The notes below the pieces were generated by a model. That model searched no databases and was not told the origin of the DNA. It was given only the letters and a program-made list of their open reading frames with translations. Shown here one piece after another: positions 25,034 through 33,901 of a DNA stretch of 64,000 nucleotides. Position numbers and translations under genes: made by a program. How positions within the stretch are numbered: position 1 is the first letter of the stretch; each line of letters begins with the position of its first letter. Source of the stretch: NIOZ-UU13 sp964444135 (lineage in GTDB: Bacteria; Planctomycetota; Phycisphaerae; Sedimentisphaerales; Anaerobacaceae); NCBI GenBank assembly GCA_964444135.1, contig CAYUFX010000009.1, positions 1 through 64,000 of the forward strand. The letters run 5' to 3'.

Positions 25034-25363
25034 CTACGTCAGCTCTGTTAGCTCTGCGCTGCCTTTGTGTTTATCGTCTCGTTCCCTACCCTTTGTTCTT
25101 CTGAGCTGTCGTTCAAGCTTATGGACGGCCATATCAATGCAGCGGTAAGCATCTTCACCTGTTTCGGTGCCAACGAAAACTTTGCTGTGTTCGGCCCTTG
25201 CAATTATCTCCACGCTGGTACCACCGCCCTGATTGCCGTCTATAATCACTTCAATCTGATTTATACTATTGTAGTACTTGGGAAGCTTGGAAGTTTTTTC
25301 TTCTGCGTGACTTCTGATAGCTTCCGTTATTTCAATGTGCTTACCAGTGATTGTAAAAAGCAA
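25034..25363 (-). CDS. hpf: Ribosome hibernation promoting factor, RaiA/HPF family
   Basis: Binds the small ribosomal subunit and silences ribosomes in slow growth. 109 aa, the short HPF form. ITGKHIEITEAIRSHAEEKT at the N-terminus, then EVIIDGNQGG, EIIARAEHSKVFVGTETGED and YRCIDMAVHKLERQLRR are all family-typical. TTG start with AAGGAG seven bases upstream. It lies upstream of ptsN on the same strand and downstream of the DUF502 gene by 41 bases. Confidence 0.94.
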   Translation of the reverse strand: MLFTITGKHIEITEAIRSHAEEKTSKLPKYYNSINQIEVIIDGNQGGGTSVEIIARAEHSKVFVGTETGEDAYRCIDMAVHKLERQLRRTKGRERDDKHKGSAELTELT

Positions 25364-25404
25364 GATTATTCTCCTTAACTATTTTCGGAAAGTAAAATCC
25401 ATTT

Positions 25405-26136
25405 CTATTCATGATATTCCGAATCAGGCTTCGGTAAAGCAGCCAGTCCCTTCTTCTGACCCGGCGTAATAACCCCGCCGCTGACGGTAAATCTAAATGC
25501 TTCCTCTACTGTCATATCTAAATCTATGGTTTTGTTCCTCGGAACCATTATTATAAAGCCTGTAAAAGGTGTCGGGGAAGTGGGTATAAGAATAGTAAGA
25601 AATTCCTTTTTAACATTGTTCACGACCTTCTCAAGTCCGGAGCCTGTAACAAAACCTACAGACCATATACCCTTTCGGGGATACTCGACCGCAACGACTC
25701 TTGAGAAGGGTGGTCTTCCCTGCTCTTCCTGCGCAAACAAAAAATCAGTAACTTGTTTCACATAGGGGTAAACCTTCCTTAAAACGGGTGTGTTCATTAT
25801 GAATTTTTCGACCATTCGCCATAGTGTCCTGCCCATGACACTGGCCAATAATGCGCCCACTACGCAAACAGCAACCAGAGCTATCAAAAAGCCGGCTATG
25901 GAGCCCCATCCATCAACCCAGAACTTGTTCCAAACCTGCTTGACGAGTTCATTACTTGGGTCGTCCCACTCAAGCCCCTTAACCAACATTGTCAAGCGAA
26001 CCAGACCACGATTTATATGGACACTGATGTTGTTCTGGATGAACTTGTAGCCCCAGACAAATATCCCTATTGTCAGAATAGTCGGCAATAGTACGGCTAA
26101 TCCACGAAAAAAGTAACTTTTAAACCGTCCCGCCAT
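25405..26136 (-). CDS. DUF502 family membrane protein
   Basis: 243 aa with two membrane helices (FFRGLAVLLPTILTIGIFVW and FLIALVAVCVVGALLASVMG) and a soluble domain with RVVAVEYPRKGIWSVGFVTG and FLTILIPTSPTPFTGFIIMV, the DUF502 signature (resembling plant LIKE-COV proteins). Function unknown; an inner-membrane location is expected. ATG start. It is followed closely by hpf and the PTS genes, with a flippase-like gene 99 bases upstream. Confidence 0.92.
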   Translation of the reverse strand: MAGRFKSYFFRGLAVLLPTILTIGIFVWGYKFIQNNISVHINRGLVRLTMLVKGLEWDDPSNELVKQVWNKFWVDGWGSIAGFLIALVAVCVVGALLASVMGRTLWRMVEKFIMNTPVLRKVYPYVKQVTDFLFAQEEQGRPPFSRVVAVEYPRKGIWSVGFVTGSGLEKVVNNVKKEFLTILIPTSPTPFTGFIIMVPRNKTIDLDMTVEEAFRFTVSGGVITPGQKKGLAALPKPDSEYHE

Positions 26137-26235
26137 CGGATACTATTAAAAACAGCCCCTGATTATTATCAATTTATCGTTTTTTGTGCAACCAAAGCCG
26201 CTTACAACACGGCTTCTTACACAGAGCACCATATA

Positions 26236-27291
26236 TTAAGTTATCGGCTTATCATAGTCAACAAAAAAGTCTTTCGGCAAATGTGCACCAATCAAATGTA
26301 CCGCCGCCCCCGGCAGTGAAGCGAGCATCCATACTATCCGCTGGCACAAGGCCAGAGCTAACGCCGCCTCTGCTTCGACACCGGCATAACGGATAAAAAG
26401 GTAGGCGAGTGTACCTTCCACTACCACGGCACCGCCGACACTGACAGGCAGAGCCCCCAACACCCACGTCAGTGTGAAAAAAACATAGTAATATTTGAGG
26501 CTTGCGGTAATCCCAAGATTTTTCCCAAGAAACCAGAAACCTGTTATCGTTATAATCTGCATAAAAACAGTCAGCCCAAAGGCCGCAAGGATTGTCAGGG
26601 GTTTACTGCAGTAAATATAAACCGCATCTTTAAGCTTTTCAAACGCCCTGACGCTGTGGATTCGAATATGCAGCCAGGTCGCTCGCAGCAAAACCCTGCC
26701 CCGCCTGTGCAACAACAGTCCGCAAAAAACCGCCGCCAATACTCCAGCCACCCAAATAATACCTCCTTTGTATTCAGCGAGAAACTTAAAAGGCCCACTG
26801 CGGCCGGTAAAGGTTAGTGCATCCGCCTTGCCTCGCAGGAAAAGCACGTAGAAAAAAACCGCGATTATCAATGTGCTTAACAACCCAATAATCCGGTCAA
26901 CAAATACACTCAAAACCGCTTCGAACTTTTTAGGCGTGTGTTTTGTAACGTACCAGGCACGAAGCAAATCACCCCCTACCGAACCCGGCATGAAGTTATT
27001 GTAAAAAAGACCTAAAAAAATCAGCCTTATGGCAGAAAATAAATTTATAAAGATAGATTGAGTTCTGAGAAGAAGCAACCAGCGGAAGCCTATCATAACC
27101 TGGCCAATGACAAAAATACCGAGTGCTGCAGCAAAAATCGCCAAATTCATTCGAGCAAAAATCGCCGTTAAATTGCTCCACCTCTGCCCACGAGATACCC
27201 ACACTATGGCCCAAATGACACCAACCACAACCACCAAAATACGCATAAACAGGAAAACGTATTTACTTTTCTCAGTTTTCGCCTTGGGCAT
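26236..27291 (-). CDS. Lysylphosphatidylglycerol synthase-type flippase domain protein
   Basis: 351 aa polytopic membrane protein of the UPF0104/AglD-like LPG synthase TM family. About eight helices; family motifs GLFYNNFMPGSVGGDLLRAW near residue 93 and GALPVSVGGAVVVEGTLAY near residue 277 (the latter is the GxxPxSxGGxGxxE motif). It has no C-terminal synthase domain, so it likely moves or modifies lipids rather than making lysyl-PG. Lipid substrate unknown. First gene of the minus-strand row leading to the PTS genes; divergent from hisI. Confidence 0.9.
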   Translation of the reverse strand: MPKAKTEKSKYVFLFMRILVVVVGVIWAIVWVSRGQRWSNLTAIFARMNLAIFAAALGIFVIGQVMIGFRWLLLLRTQSIFINLFSAIRLIFLGLFYNNFMPGSVGGDLLRAWYVTKHTPKKFEAVLSVFVDRIIGLLSTLIIAVFFYVLFLRGKADALTFTGRSGPFKFLAEYKGGIIWVAGVLAAVFCGLLLHRRGRVLLRATWLHIRIHSVRAFEKLKDAVYIYCSKPLTILAAFGLTVFMQIITITGFWFLGKNLGITASLKYYYVFFTLTWVLGALPVSVGGAVVVEGTLAYLFIRYAGVEAEAALALALCQRIVWMLASLPGAAVHLIGAHLPKDFFVDYDKPIT

Positions 27292-27422
27292 TGAAGTAGC
27301 TTGCCTTGAAAAAAACTTGTTTTCGAAGATAATAACGGGTAAAACTTATCTTGGCAAGATGATATTTGGTGAATAGTGAGTGGTGAGTATTTAACCATTT
27401 AACGAGATAGGAGACCAAACAA

Positions 27423-27836
27423 GTGGGTAAAAAACAAGACATCGAAGAGGGCGTGGAGTTTATTCCGAAATTCGATGCTAACGGCCTGATATCAGCTATA
27501 GCTCAGGACAGCCAGACCGGGCAGATATTAATGGTCGCTTATATGAATCGTCAGGCACTTGAGATGACAATCCAAACCGGCTATGCCACATACTTCAGCA
27601 GGTCGCGACAAAAACTATGGAAGAAAGGCGAGCAGAGCGGCCACGTCCAAAAAGTAGAACAGATACTGGTCGATTGCGACCAGGACTGCCTGATTCTAAA
27701 AGTAGCAGTCGATGCCGGCCAATGCCACGTTGGTTATCGGTCCTGTTTTTACCGCGCATTGATGAAGAACACAGACAAAAAGCTGAAATTTATCGCAGAT
27801 AAGGTCTATAACCCCCAAAAAACCTACCGGAAGTAA
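27423..27836 (+). CDS. hisI: Phosphoribosyl-AMP cyclohydrolase
   Basis: Opens the adenine ring of PR-AMP in histidine biosynthesis (third step). 137 aa, the monofunctional form without the HisE domain. Motifs: VAYMNRQALEMTIQTGYATY, SRSRQKLWKKGEQSGHVQKV, VDCDQDCLILKV (Mg- and Zn-binding Asp/Cys) and GQCHVGYRSCFYR (zinc Cys). GTG start with AGGAG nine bases upstream. It is isolated from other his genes. Confidence 0.97.
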   Translation: MGKKQDIEEGVEFIPKFDANGLISAIAQDSQTGQILMVAYMNRQALEMTIQTGYATYFSRSRQKLWKKGEQSGHVQKVEQILVDCDQDCLILKVAVDAGQCHVGYRSCFYRALMKNTDKKLKFIADKVYNPQKTYRK

Positions 27837-28109
27837 AACTGAATTTCGGCGATGTGGTTGTGTATCTGCTTGCTACAAAGAAAGTTACTACATATGCGAT
27901 TCAACAAACAAAAAAAAACGGGATAATCCGGAATTTTTCCTTGTTTTTAGAGCAATAATGTGGTATCTTATTACTTGTAAACAATAGACTTAGTGAGGAG
28001 TGTCAACATTTTTTTCTCTCATTTTTGAATCTTTATTCCTCACAGAGCGTCTGGTGTACGGAAAAAGTGTTTCAAAATCAAAAATTCTTTTTTCAGGAGG
28101 ACTTAAATT

Positions 28110-30566
28110 ATGAAAAGATTTAAACCAAAGGTATTGTTGGTTTGTGTGCTGACGTTACTGCTCGGTATGGCAAATCTCGCTGTGGGCGCTCCAGCCAATG
28201 ATAACTGTGCGAACGCAACGTCGGTCGGTAACGTAACGAACCTGGCGTTCGACACTACATCGGCGACGTTCGATGGGCCCGGCTCCTGTGAGACCGCCCC
28301 GAACATCTGGTACGTCTATACCGCCACCCAGAGCGGTGGAGTCACCGTCAGCCTGTGCGGCAGCAGCTACGACACCGCGCTTGCCGTATATGATGGGGGC
28401 GATTGCCCCCCGAAGCAGGAGGACATGATTAGATGCAACGACGATTTCTGTGGCAAGCAGTCGGAGGTCGTCTTCTATGCTAACGCCGGCAGAGAGTACC
28501 TGATCGAGGTTGGAGGGTGGGGCTCCCACATGGGTCAGGGTGTACTGAATATCAGTTACGAGATGGTGCCGGATGGACGGCCCTCCAACGATGACTGTGA
28601 TAACGCAATGTCGGTCGGTAACGTAACAAACCGGAGGTTCGACACCACTTTTGCGACGTTCGATGGTCCCGGCTACTGCATGGAGAGCCCAAACATCTGG
28701 TACACCTATTCTGCTGATTACACGGGTAGCGTCACTGTCAGCCTCTGTGGCAGCGACTACGACTCTAAGCTCGCCATTTATCACAATGGGTTTGGTTGGT
28801 ACCCGGATGAGGACGACTTGATCGATTGCAATGACGACTTCTGCGGTACGGATGCCCAGATCACCTTTACAGCAATCGCCGGCAGCCATTATCTTATTGA
28901 GGTAGGGGCGTACAACGGCGAAGCCGGCCAGGGTGTGTTGAATATCAATTCCGGTTGGGGTTGGTGGCCCAGTGAGCCGCCCAACGACGACTGCTTTGAT
29001 GCAACGCACGTCGGTAACGTAACGAACCTGCCGTTCGACACCACCAATGCGACGTTCGATGGTCCCGGCTACTATAATACCACCGACAACGTCTGGTACC
29101 GCTATACCGCTCCGTACACGTGTGATGTTACCGTCAGCCTGTGTGGCAGCAGCTACGACACCGTGCTCGTCGTCTATGACGGCTGGGATTGTAACCCGGC
29201 GTATGCGGACATGATCACACGCAACGACGACTTCTGTGGTCTGCAGTCTAAGGTCACCTTCGACGCAATCGCCGGCCATCACTACCTAATCGAGGTCGGG
29301 GGCGCCACCGACTCGGATCACGGTCCAGGTGTGCTGACAATCAACTGTCAGGGATGGCCTCCAACATTATCAAACGATAATTGTAATAATGCAAAGCCCA
29401 TCGGCAACGTGACTGACCTGCCCTTTAACACCACCAACGCAACGTTCGATGGCCCCGATGACTGTGTGAAAAGCCCAAACATCTGGTACCGCTATACCGC
29501 TGTAAGCACAGGTGAGGTTACCGTCAGCTTGTGCGGCAGCAGCTACGACACAAAGCTCGCCGTCTATAGGGGAGTCAATTGCCCTCCGAGCCCAAGTGAC
29601 CGAATCGAATGCAATGATGACTTCTGTGGTTGGCAGTCACAGATTACCTTTGCCGCAACCGCCGGCAGCCGGTACCTTTTCGATGTTGGCGGGTTCGGCT
29701 CCAGCACCGGTCAGGGTGTGATAAGTGTTATTTCTGAGGGAGTACCTCCAACAAAGGCATTAGACCTCGGTGATGCACCGGACAGCAGTAACAATTCCAG
29801 TAGAAACATGACCGCATATCCCAAGGGAGGCCCTTCAGGAGTGAGAGCATATTACCCCACTGTCTTCAACGATGCCAGTGGTGCCGGGCCTTATGGGCCG
29901 GTTCACTTAAATCCTCAGGCAGTGGCTTACTTAGGCAGCACTATTACTAATGAAGCCGAAGCTGACATGGGCCAGGATCAGGATGGCGTCAACAACATCG
30001 GTCCACAATCCAACTCACCGGACAGGGACCAGGGCGACGATGGTGTCATCTTCCCGTTAAATCTGGCACATTGTCGCTGGACAACATTTGACTATTTTGC
30101 CAACATTATCAACCCAGGTATCGGCCTTTGGGTCAATGTCTGGTGTGACTGGAACCGTGATGGCGACTGGGACGACGACAGCAGCACAGACTCAACTCTT
30201 GTCTGTCCCAAGGGTCTTGTATCAGAGTGGGCAGTGCAGAATCAGTATCTTTTCAATCTGGCAGCCGGATTACATCAGATCACCACACCGGCGTTCCTGT
30301 CCTGCCATCCGAAGAATACTCCCGAGGAGATATGGATGAGGATTACTCTTTCTGAGCAGCCCTGGACGAGCGGCAGTAATCCCGGCACGAGAGGCAATGG
30401 CGGTTCCGGCCCAAAGACGGGATACGAGTACGGTGAAACGGAAGATTACTACTTCACTCCTAAGACAACCTACACGGCATGCGAGGATTTCAACGGCGAT
30501 GGGGTAATTAACCTCGCAGACCTGGCAACTTTCACTACCGATTGGCTTGAGAACTGTCCGCAGTAA
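28110..30566 (+). CDS. Secreted four-repeat protein with GEVED and dockerin-like end
   Basis: 818 aa exported protein. Signal peptide (LLVCVLTLLLGMANLAVGA) to residue 26, then four repeats of about 130 aa beginning near residues 27, 157, 290 and 420. Each has NDxCxxAxxVGNVTNLxFDT, ATFDGPG, NIWYxYTA, VTVSLCGSSYDT, DDFCG and HYLIEVGG; this is a beta-sandwich of the pre-peptidase C-terminal/lectin-like kind, with paired cysteines. A GEVED-type domain follows (DLGDAPDS near 551; YGETEDYYF near 780) and the protein ends with ACEDFNGDGVINLADLATFT, a dockerin-like calcium loop typical of Phycisphaerae secreted proteins. Strong AGGAGG. Repeats are similar at DNA level, so recent duplication is likely. 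Probably cell-surface; ligand unknown. Confidence 0.88.
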   Translation: MKRFKPKVLLVCVLTLLLGMANLAVGAPANDNCANATSVGNVTNLAFDTTSATFDGPGSCETAPNIWYVYTATQSGGVTVSLCGSSYDTALAVYDGGDCPPKQEDMIRCNDDFCGKQSEVVFYANAGREYLIEVGGWGSHMGQGVLNISYEMVPDGRPSNDDCDNAMSVGNVTNRRFDTTFATFDGPGYCMESPNIWYTYSADYTGSVTVSLCGSDYDSKLAIYHNGFGWYPDEDDLIDCNDDFCGTDAQITFTAIAGSHYLIEVGAYNGEAGQGVLNINSGWGWWPSEPPNDDCFDATHVGNVTNLPFDTTNATFDGPGYYNTTDNVWYRYTAPYTCDVTVSLCGSSYDTVLVVYDGWDCNPAYADMITRNDDFCGLQSKVTFDAIAGHHYLIEVGGATDSDHGPGVLTINCQGWPPTLSNDNCNNAKPIGNVTDLPFNTTNATFDGPDDCVKSPNIWYRYTAVSTGEVTVSLCGSSYDTKLAVYRGVNCPPSPSDRIECNDDFCGWQSQITFAATAGSRYLFDVGGFGSSTGQGVISVISEGVPPTKALDLGDAPDSSNNSSRNMTAYPKGGPSGVRAYYPTVFNDASGAGPYGPVHLNPQAVAYLGSTITNEAEADMGQDQDGVNNIGPQSNSPDRDQGDDGVIFPLNLAHCRWTTFDYFANIINPGIGLWVNVWCDWNRDGDWDDDSSTDSTLVCPKGLVSEWAVQNQYLFNLAAGLHQITTPAFLSCHPKNTPEEIWMRITLSEQPWTSGSNPGTRGNGGSGPKTGYEYGETEDYYFTPKTTYTACEDFNGDGVINLADLATFTTDWLENCPQ

Positions 30567-30596
30567 TTTTGTGGAATATCTGAATTTACGCAAACC

Positions 30597-30632
30597 AAGG
30601 CTGTGAGTGAAAATCACTCACAGCCTTTCTTC
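30597..30632 (+). terminator. Rho-independent terminator
   Basis: AAGGCTGTGAGTGA-AAA-TCACTCACAGCCTT followed by TCTTCTTT. A perfect 14-bp stem placed 30 bases after the secreted-protein stop. Confidence 0.9.
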
Positions 30633-30769
30633 TTTGGTGCCCAGCCCCGGCCTGTACTAATAGAACTTATGTTCAGGTTGTTTCTCGAGCTTAGCTACGG
30701 TCGTCAGAAGTCTAAATGAATCTATTCTTTCAGAAAAAATTGCGAGCTAAAGCTCATCCTACAACTGGC

Positions 30770-31747
30770 TTATCCTGATAATAATTTTGCTGCTTCTTTA
30801 GCGAAATAGGTAATAACAATATCTGCTCCTGCTCGTTTGATTGCTGTAAGGACTTCTAACATTGTTGCCTTTCCATCTAAGAGTTCTGCGGCGGCGGAAC
30901 TCTTTACCATCATATATTCGCCGCTGACGTTGTAGGCGGCGAGCGGACAATCAAAACGCTGCCGTGCTCGATATATAATGTCGAGGTAGGCAAGGGCTGG
31001 CTTTACCATTACAATATCAGCACCTTCTTCTATATCGAGTGCAATCTCGGCCATCGCCTGGTCGGCACCGGCGGCAGGATCCATCTGATAGGTCCTGCGG
31101 TCGCCGAAGGCGGGGGCAGATTCGGCAGCCTCTCTGAACGGCCCATAGAAAGCAGAAGCATACTTTGCCGCGTAAGACATAATCGCCACGTTCTCAAAAT
31201 CGTTTTCTTCGAGCGCTTCACGAATGTACCCGACCCGGCCATCCATCATATCCGAAGGAGCAACTATATCGGCACCGGCCTGGGCGTGTGAAAGGGCCAC
31301 CTTTGCCAATAGTTCGCAGGTTTGGTCGTTATCGATTTTGCCGTCTTTGATGATGCCGCAATGGCCGTGGTCGGTGTACTCGCAAAGGCAAACGTCGGTA
31401 ATAACCAGAAGCTGCGGTGCCGCTTTTTTGATTTCTTTGATAGAGCGCTGCACAACGCCGTCTTCGGCCCAGGCCTGTGAGCCGATATCATCTTTCTTGC
31501 CCGGCAGACCGAAAAGCAGAACCGCAGGTATATCCAAAGAGGCCACTTCAGCAGCTTCGGCCGCGATTGTATCCGGTGAGAAATGGAAACAATCGGTCAT
31601 TGACTTGATAGGCTGTTTGAGACCTTTGCCTTCCCGAACAAATAACGGATAAACCAAATCATCGACGCTCAAAGAGGTTTGACGCACCAGTCTTCGCATA
31701 GAATCACTGCTGCGCAGCCTTCGCATTCTGATTTTTGGAAAAGACAT
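30770..31747 (-). CDS. hemB: Delta-aminolevulinic acid dehydratase (porphobilinogen synthase)
   Basis: Condenses two 5-aminolevulinate molecules to porphobilinogen. 325 aa, normal length. The zinc-type cysteine cluster is present (ITDVCLCEYTDHGHCG), the two active-site lysines lie in SYAAKYASAFYGPFREAAES and DIVMVKPALAYLDII, and SMTDCFHFSPD near residue 48 is the family N-terminal region. ATG with AAGGAG seven bases upstream. It follows the cobA-hemD fusion on the same strand after 255 bases of repeat-rich DNA. Confidence 0.97.
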   Translation of the reverse strand: MSFPKIRMRRLRSSDSMRRLVRQTSLSVDDLVYPLFVREGKGLKQPIKSMTDCFHFSPDTIAAEAAEVASLDIPAVLLFGLPGKKDDIGSQAWAEDGVVQRSIKEIKKAAPQLLVITDVCLCEYTDHGHCGIIKDGKIDNDQTCELLAKVALSHAQAGADIVAPSDMMDGRVGYIREALEENDFENVAIMSYAAKYASAFYGPFREAAESAPAFGDRRTYQMDPAAGADQAMAEIALDIEEGADIVMVKPALAYLDIIYRARQRFDCPLAAYNVSGEYMMVKSSAAAELLDGKATMLEVLTAIKRAGADIVITYFAKEAAKLLSG

Positions 31748-31802
31748 AATTAGCTCCTTCGGAGAAACTCGAAATTCGAATTTCTATATAGTTCCTGTTG
31801 CG

Positions 31803-31926
31803 GAAACAGTATTTGTCATTCCCGCCCCGCATCGTGTGCGGGATAAACTCCAGCGGGAATCCAGCTTTTTCGCTCTGGACCCCTGCTCCTTCGACTTCGC
31901 TCAGGACAGGTTTCGCAGGGGTGACA
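31803..31926 (-). repeat. Composite palindromic repeat, expanded copy B
   Basis: On the minus strand it reads ATGTCACCCCTGCG...CAGGGGTCCAGAGCGAAAAA, GCTGGATTCCCGC...GCGGGAATGACA, AATACTGTTTC, colinear with copy A at 300-379. The first loop holds CCTGTCCTGAGCGAAGTCGA and the second GTTTATCCCGCACACGATGC, both absent in copy A. It therefore shows repeats nested in repeats. It fills the hemB upstream gap. Confidence 0.88.
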
Positions 31927-32002
31927 TCGTCGATTTTTGTTTTCCGCAACAGATACTAAATACGAAACAATATCTAAATTCAAATGTCCAAAACCAAGAT
32001 AT

Positions 32003-33520
32003 TTATCTTCTATACGTTTGCTCTATTGCATCAAGTAAGCCATCAAGGGTGTGGTCTTCGGCTGTTACATCAATCCTTACACCGAGCGTTTTCAACCGTT
32101 CGGAAGTTACCGGGCCAATCGATGCAACTTTTACGTTACCTGAATTAACCAGGTCGCTGCGGATTTGCTCAAAAAATCCATTTACCGAAGAAGGACTTGC
32201 AAAGGTCAGCCAGTCAATCCGGCCATTGCTGATTTCTTCAATTAGCCAGGTGCATTGGCTTTTTTCTTCTACGGCTGTATAAACAGCTACATCCTGAACT
32301 TCGGCTCCGCCTTTGTCCAACAGCTCAACAAGCTCGTTTGAAGCAATCTTTGAGCGTAAAAGCAAGACCTTTTTGCTTCGCAAGTTTGTATAGGCGATTA
32401 ATTGTTTGCCGAGCTCCTTACCGGTAAAAACGCTCGGGACAAAATCCGCTTTTATGCCGAAGTCGCTGAGCTTAGCTGCGGTTCCGTTACCTATTGCGGC
32501 AATCTTGGCCGAGCCGAAGACTCTGGCATCCTTGCCTAAGCCCTGTACAGTTTCAAAGAATATAGTTACGCCGTTGCCGCTTGTAAAGATTATCCAATCG
32601 TACTCGGTGATTTTTGCGAGCGTCCTTACGAACTCGTTTTTGTGCGTTAGAGGCCTGATTTCTATTGTTGGGAAATCTATCGGGTTACCGCCGCGGTCAA
32701 TTATTTTAGCTGCGAAACCGGCATTGCCGGCAGTGTCCCGGGTTACAACAATATTTTTGCCAAACAATGGCTTTTTCATAAACCAGTTCAACTGTGCGTT
32801 ACTGTCCGCAGCGGCACCGATAACGATAATCGCCGGCGGCTCGATCCCCTGCTGCTTACAGTTTTCGCTTATATTGCTTAGCGCAGCTTTTACAACTCTC
32901 TGAGCTGGGAAAGTAGCATCAGCAATTACAGCCGTCGGTGTATCGGCTCCCATACCATTTTCCATTAGTCGTTCAGCAATAAAGCTTAGATTGCCGATGC
33001 CCATATAGAAAACGATGGTGCCGCTGAATTTTGCAAGTAAGCTCCAGTCAATATTGCTCTTTTGCTTGCCCTGTTTCTCCTGGCCGGTTACAAAAACCAC
33101 CTGCGAGCTGTATTCTCTGTCGGTCAGCATGATGCCGGCATAGGCAGCGACGGCGATACCGGCGGTTATGCCAGGTACTATTTCAAACCCGATGCCGTGT
33201 TCGATAAGAACAGCAAGCTCCTCGGCAACTCTGCCGAAGATACAGGGGTCGCCGCCCTTTAACCGTACAACCGTTCGGCTACTGGAGGCCTTTTCGAGCA
33301 GCAGCTTGTTAATTTCTTCCTGCGTAACCGAAGCGCCGCCGATGCGTTTGGGCACATGGATAATCTCGGCGTCGGCGCGGGCAAATCTCAGCAAAGCAGG
33401 ATTGGCTAACTTATCGTAAATTATACAATCTGCTTTTTTTAGAACCTCAGCGCCGTGAACGGTAATCAAATCCGCCCTGCCCGGGCCGGCTCCAACAAGA
33501 TATACAAAACCTTTTTCCAT
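32003..33520 (-). CDS. cobA-hemD: Uroporphyrinogen-III methyltransferase/synthase fusion (CobA-HemD)
   Basis: Bifunctional enzyme of tetrapyrrole synthesis, 505 aa. Residues 1-245 are the SAM-dependent uroporphyrinogen-III C-methyltransferase (VGAGPGRADLITVHGAEVLK, then VVRLKGGDPCIFGRVAEE, and TVVFYMGIGNL), giving precorrin-2. Residues about 255-505 are uroporphyrinogen-III synthase (RDTAGNAGFAAKIIDRGG, DWIIFTSGNGVTIFFE, LTFASPSSVNGFFE, VASIGPVTSERLKTLG). Such fusions are common in anaerobes and in planctomycetes. With hemB downstream the row supplies both haem and sirohaem/cobalamin branches. ATG start. Confidence 0.96.
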   Translation of the reverse strand: MEKGFVYLVGAGPGRADLITVHGAEVLKKADCIIYDKLANPALLRFARADAEIIHVPKRIGGASVTQEEINKLLLEKASSSRTVVRLKGGDPCIFGRVAEELAVLIEHGIGFEIVPGITAGIAVAAYAGIMLTDREYSSQVVFVTGQEKQGKQKSNIDWSLLAKFSGTIVFYMGIGNLSFIAERLMENGMGADTPTAVIADATFPAQRVVKAALSNISENCKQQGIEPPAIIVIGAAADSNAQLNWFMKKPLFGKNIVVTRDTAGNAGFAAKIIDRGGNPIDFPTIEIRPLTHKNEFVRTLAKITEYDWIIFTSGNGVTIFFETVQGLGKDARVFGSAKIAAIGNGTAAKLSDFGIKADFVPSVFTGKELGKQLIAYTNLRSKKVLLLRSKIASNELVELLDKGGAEVQDVAVYTAVEEKSQCTWLIEEISNGRIDWLTFASPSSVNGFFEQIRSDLVNSGNVKVASIGPVTSERLKTLGVRIDVTAEDHTLDGLLDAIEQTYRR

Positions 33521-33720
33521 AGCATCAACTAACGTACAGCATAGGGTTTAGTGTGATGCTAAGATAACAAAAATCCGCAAAGAAAACCACTGATTTTGTT
33601 AACCAAAGTTTTCACGGATTGGTTATTTGAACTGCAAAATGTCGAATAGAGAATATCCAATTACGAAGTGGGATTCCTTCGGAATTGACTCATTCGACTA
33701 CGCCGGCATGACAAAGAGGA

Positions 33721-33824
33721 GAGATTGCCACGCTCGGCTTCGCCTCGCTCGCAATGACCCCGCACCAATTTACCCCCGCTAAAGAAATGCGAGGGCGGGC
33801 GGCAGTAGTCTAATTGGTGCGGGG
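33721..33824. repeat. Two abutting palindromic repeats (GATTGCCACG and GCACCAATT families)
   Basis: 33721-33757 has GAGATTGCCACGCTCGGCTT then CGCTCGCAATGACC, a well-known hairpin repeat type of environmental genomes. 33758-33824 is CCCCGCACCAATT...AATTGGTGCGGGG, 67 bp, with GGGCGGCAGT inside; a relative lies in frame in ccsA (36387-36459). The whole gap 33521-33901 (380 bases) holds only repeat material, including GATTCC...GGCATGACA at 33663-33713 and GGTCGAGGACAAGTTTCGCA at 33851-33870; no gene seen. Confidence 0.8.
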
Positions 33825-33901
33825 CAGGCGTACATTCCTGCTCCCCTATCAGGTCGAGGACAAGTTTCGCATGAATGAACTGCGGAGCTATATATTGTTG
33901 A

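Noticed and set aside
27902..27945. Terminator after hisI (CGGGATAATCCGG with following T-run)
   Set aside because: The stem has only about five pairs with a mismatch; too weak to call.
28155..29282. 375-codon open frame antisense to the four-repeat secreted protein
   Set aside because: It is open only because the sense repeats share codon usage; it follows repeat boundaries, has no ribosome site and no recognisable domain.
31704..31949. 81-codon minus-strand frame between hemD and hemB
   Set aside because: It is a reading of the nested composite repeat and has no protein-like features.
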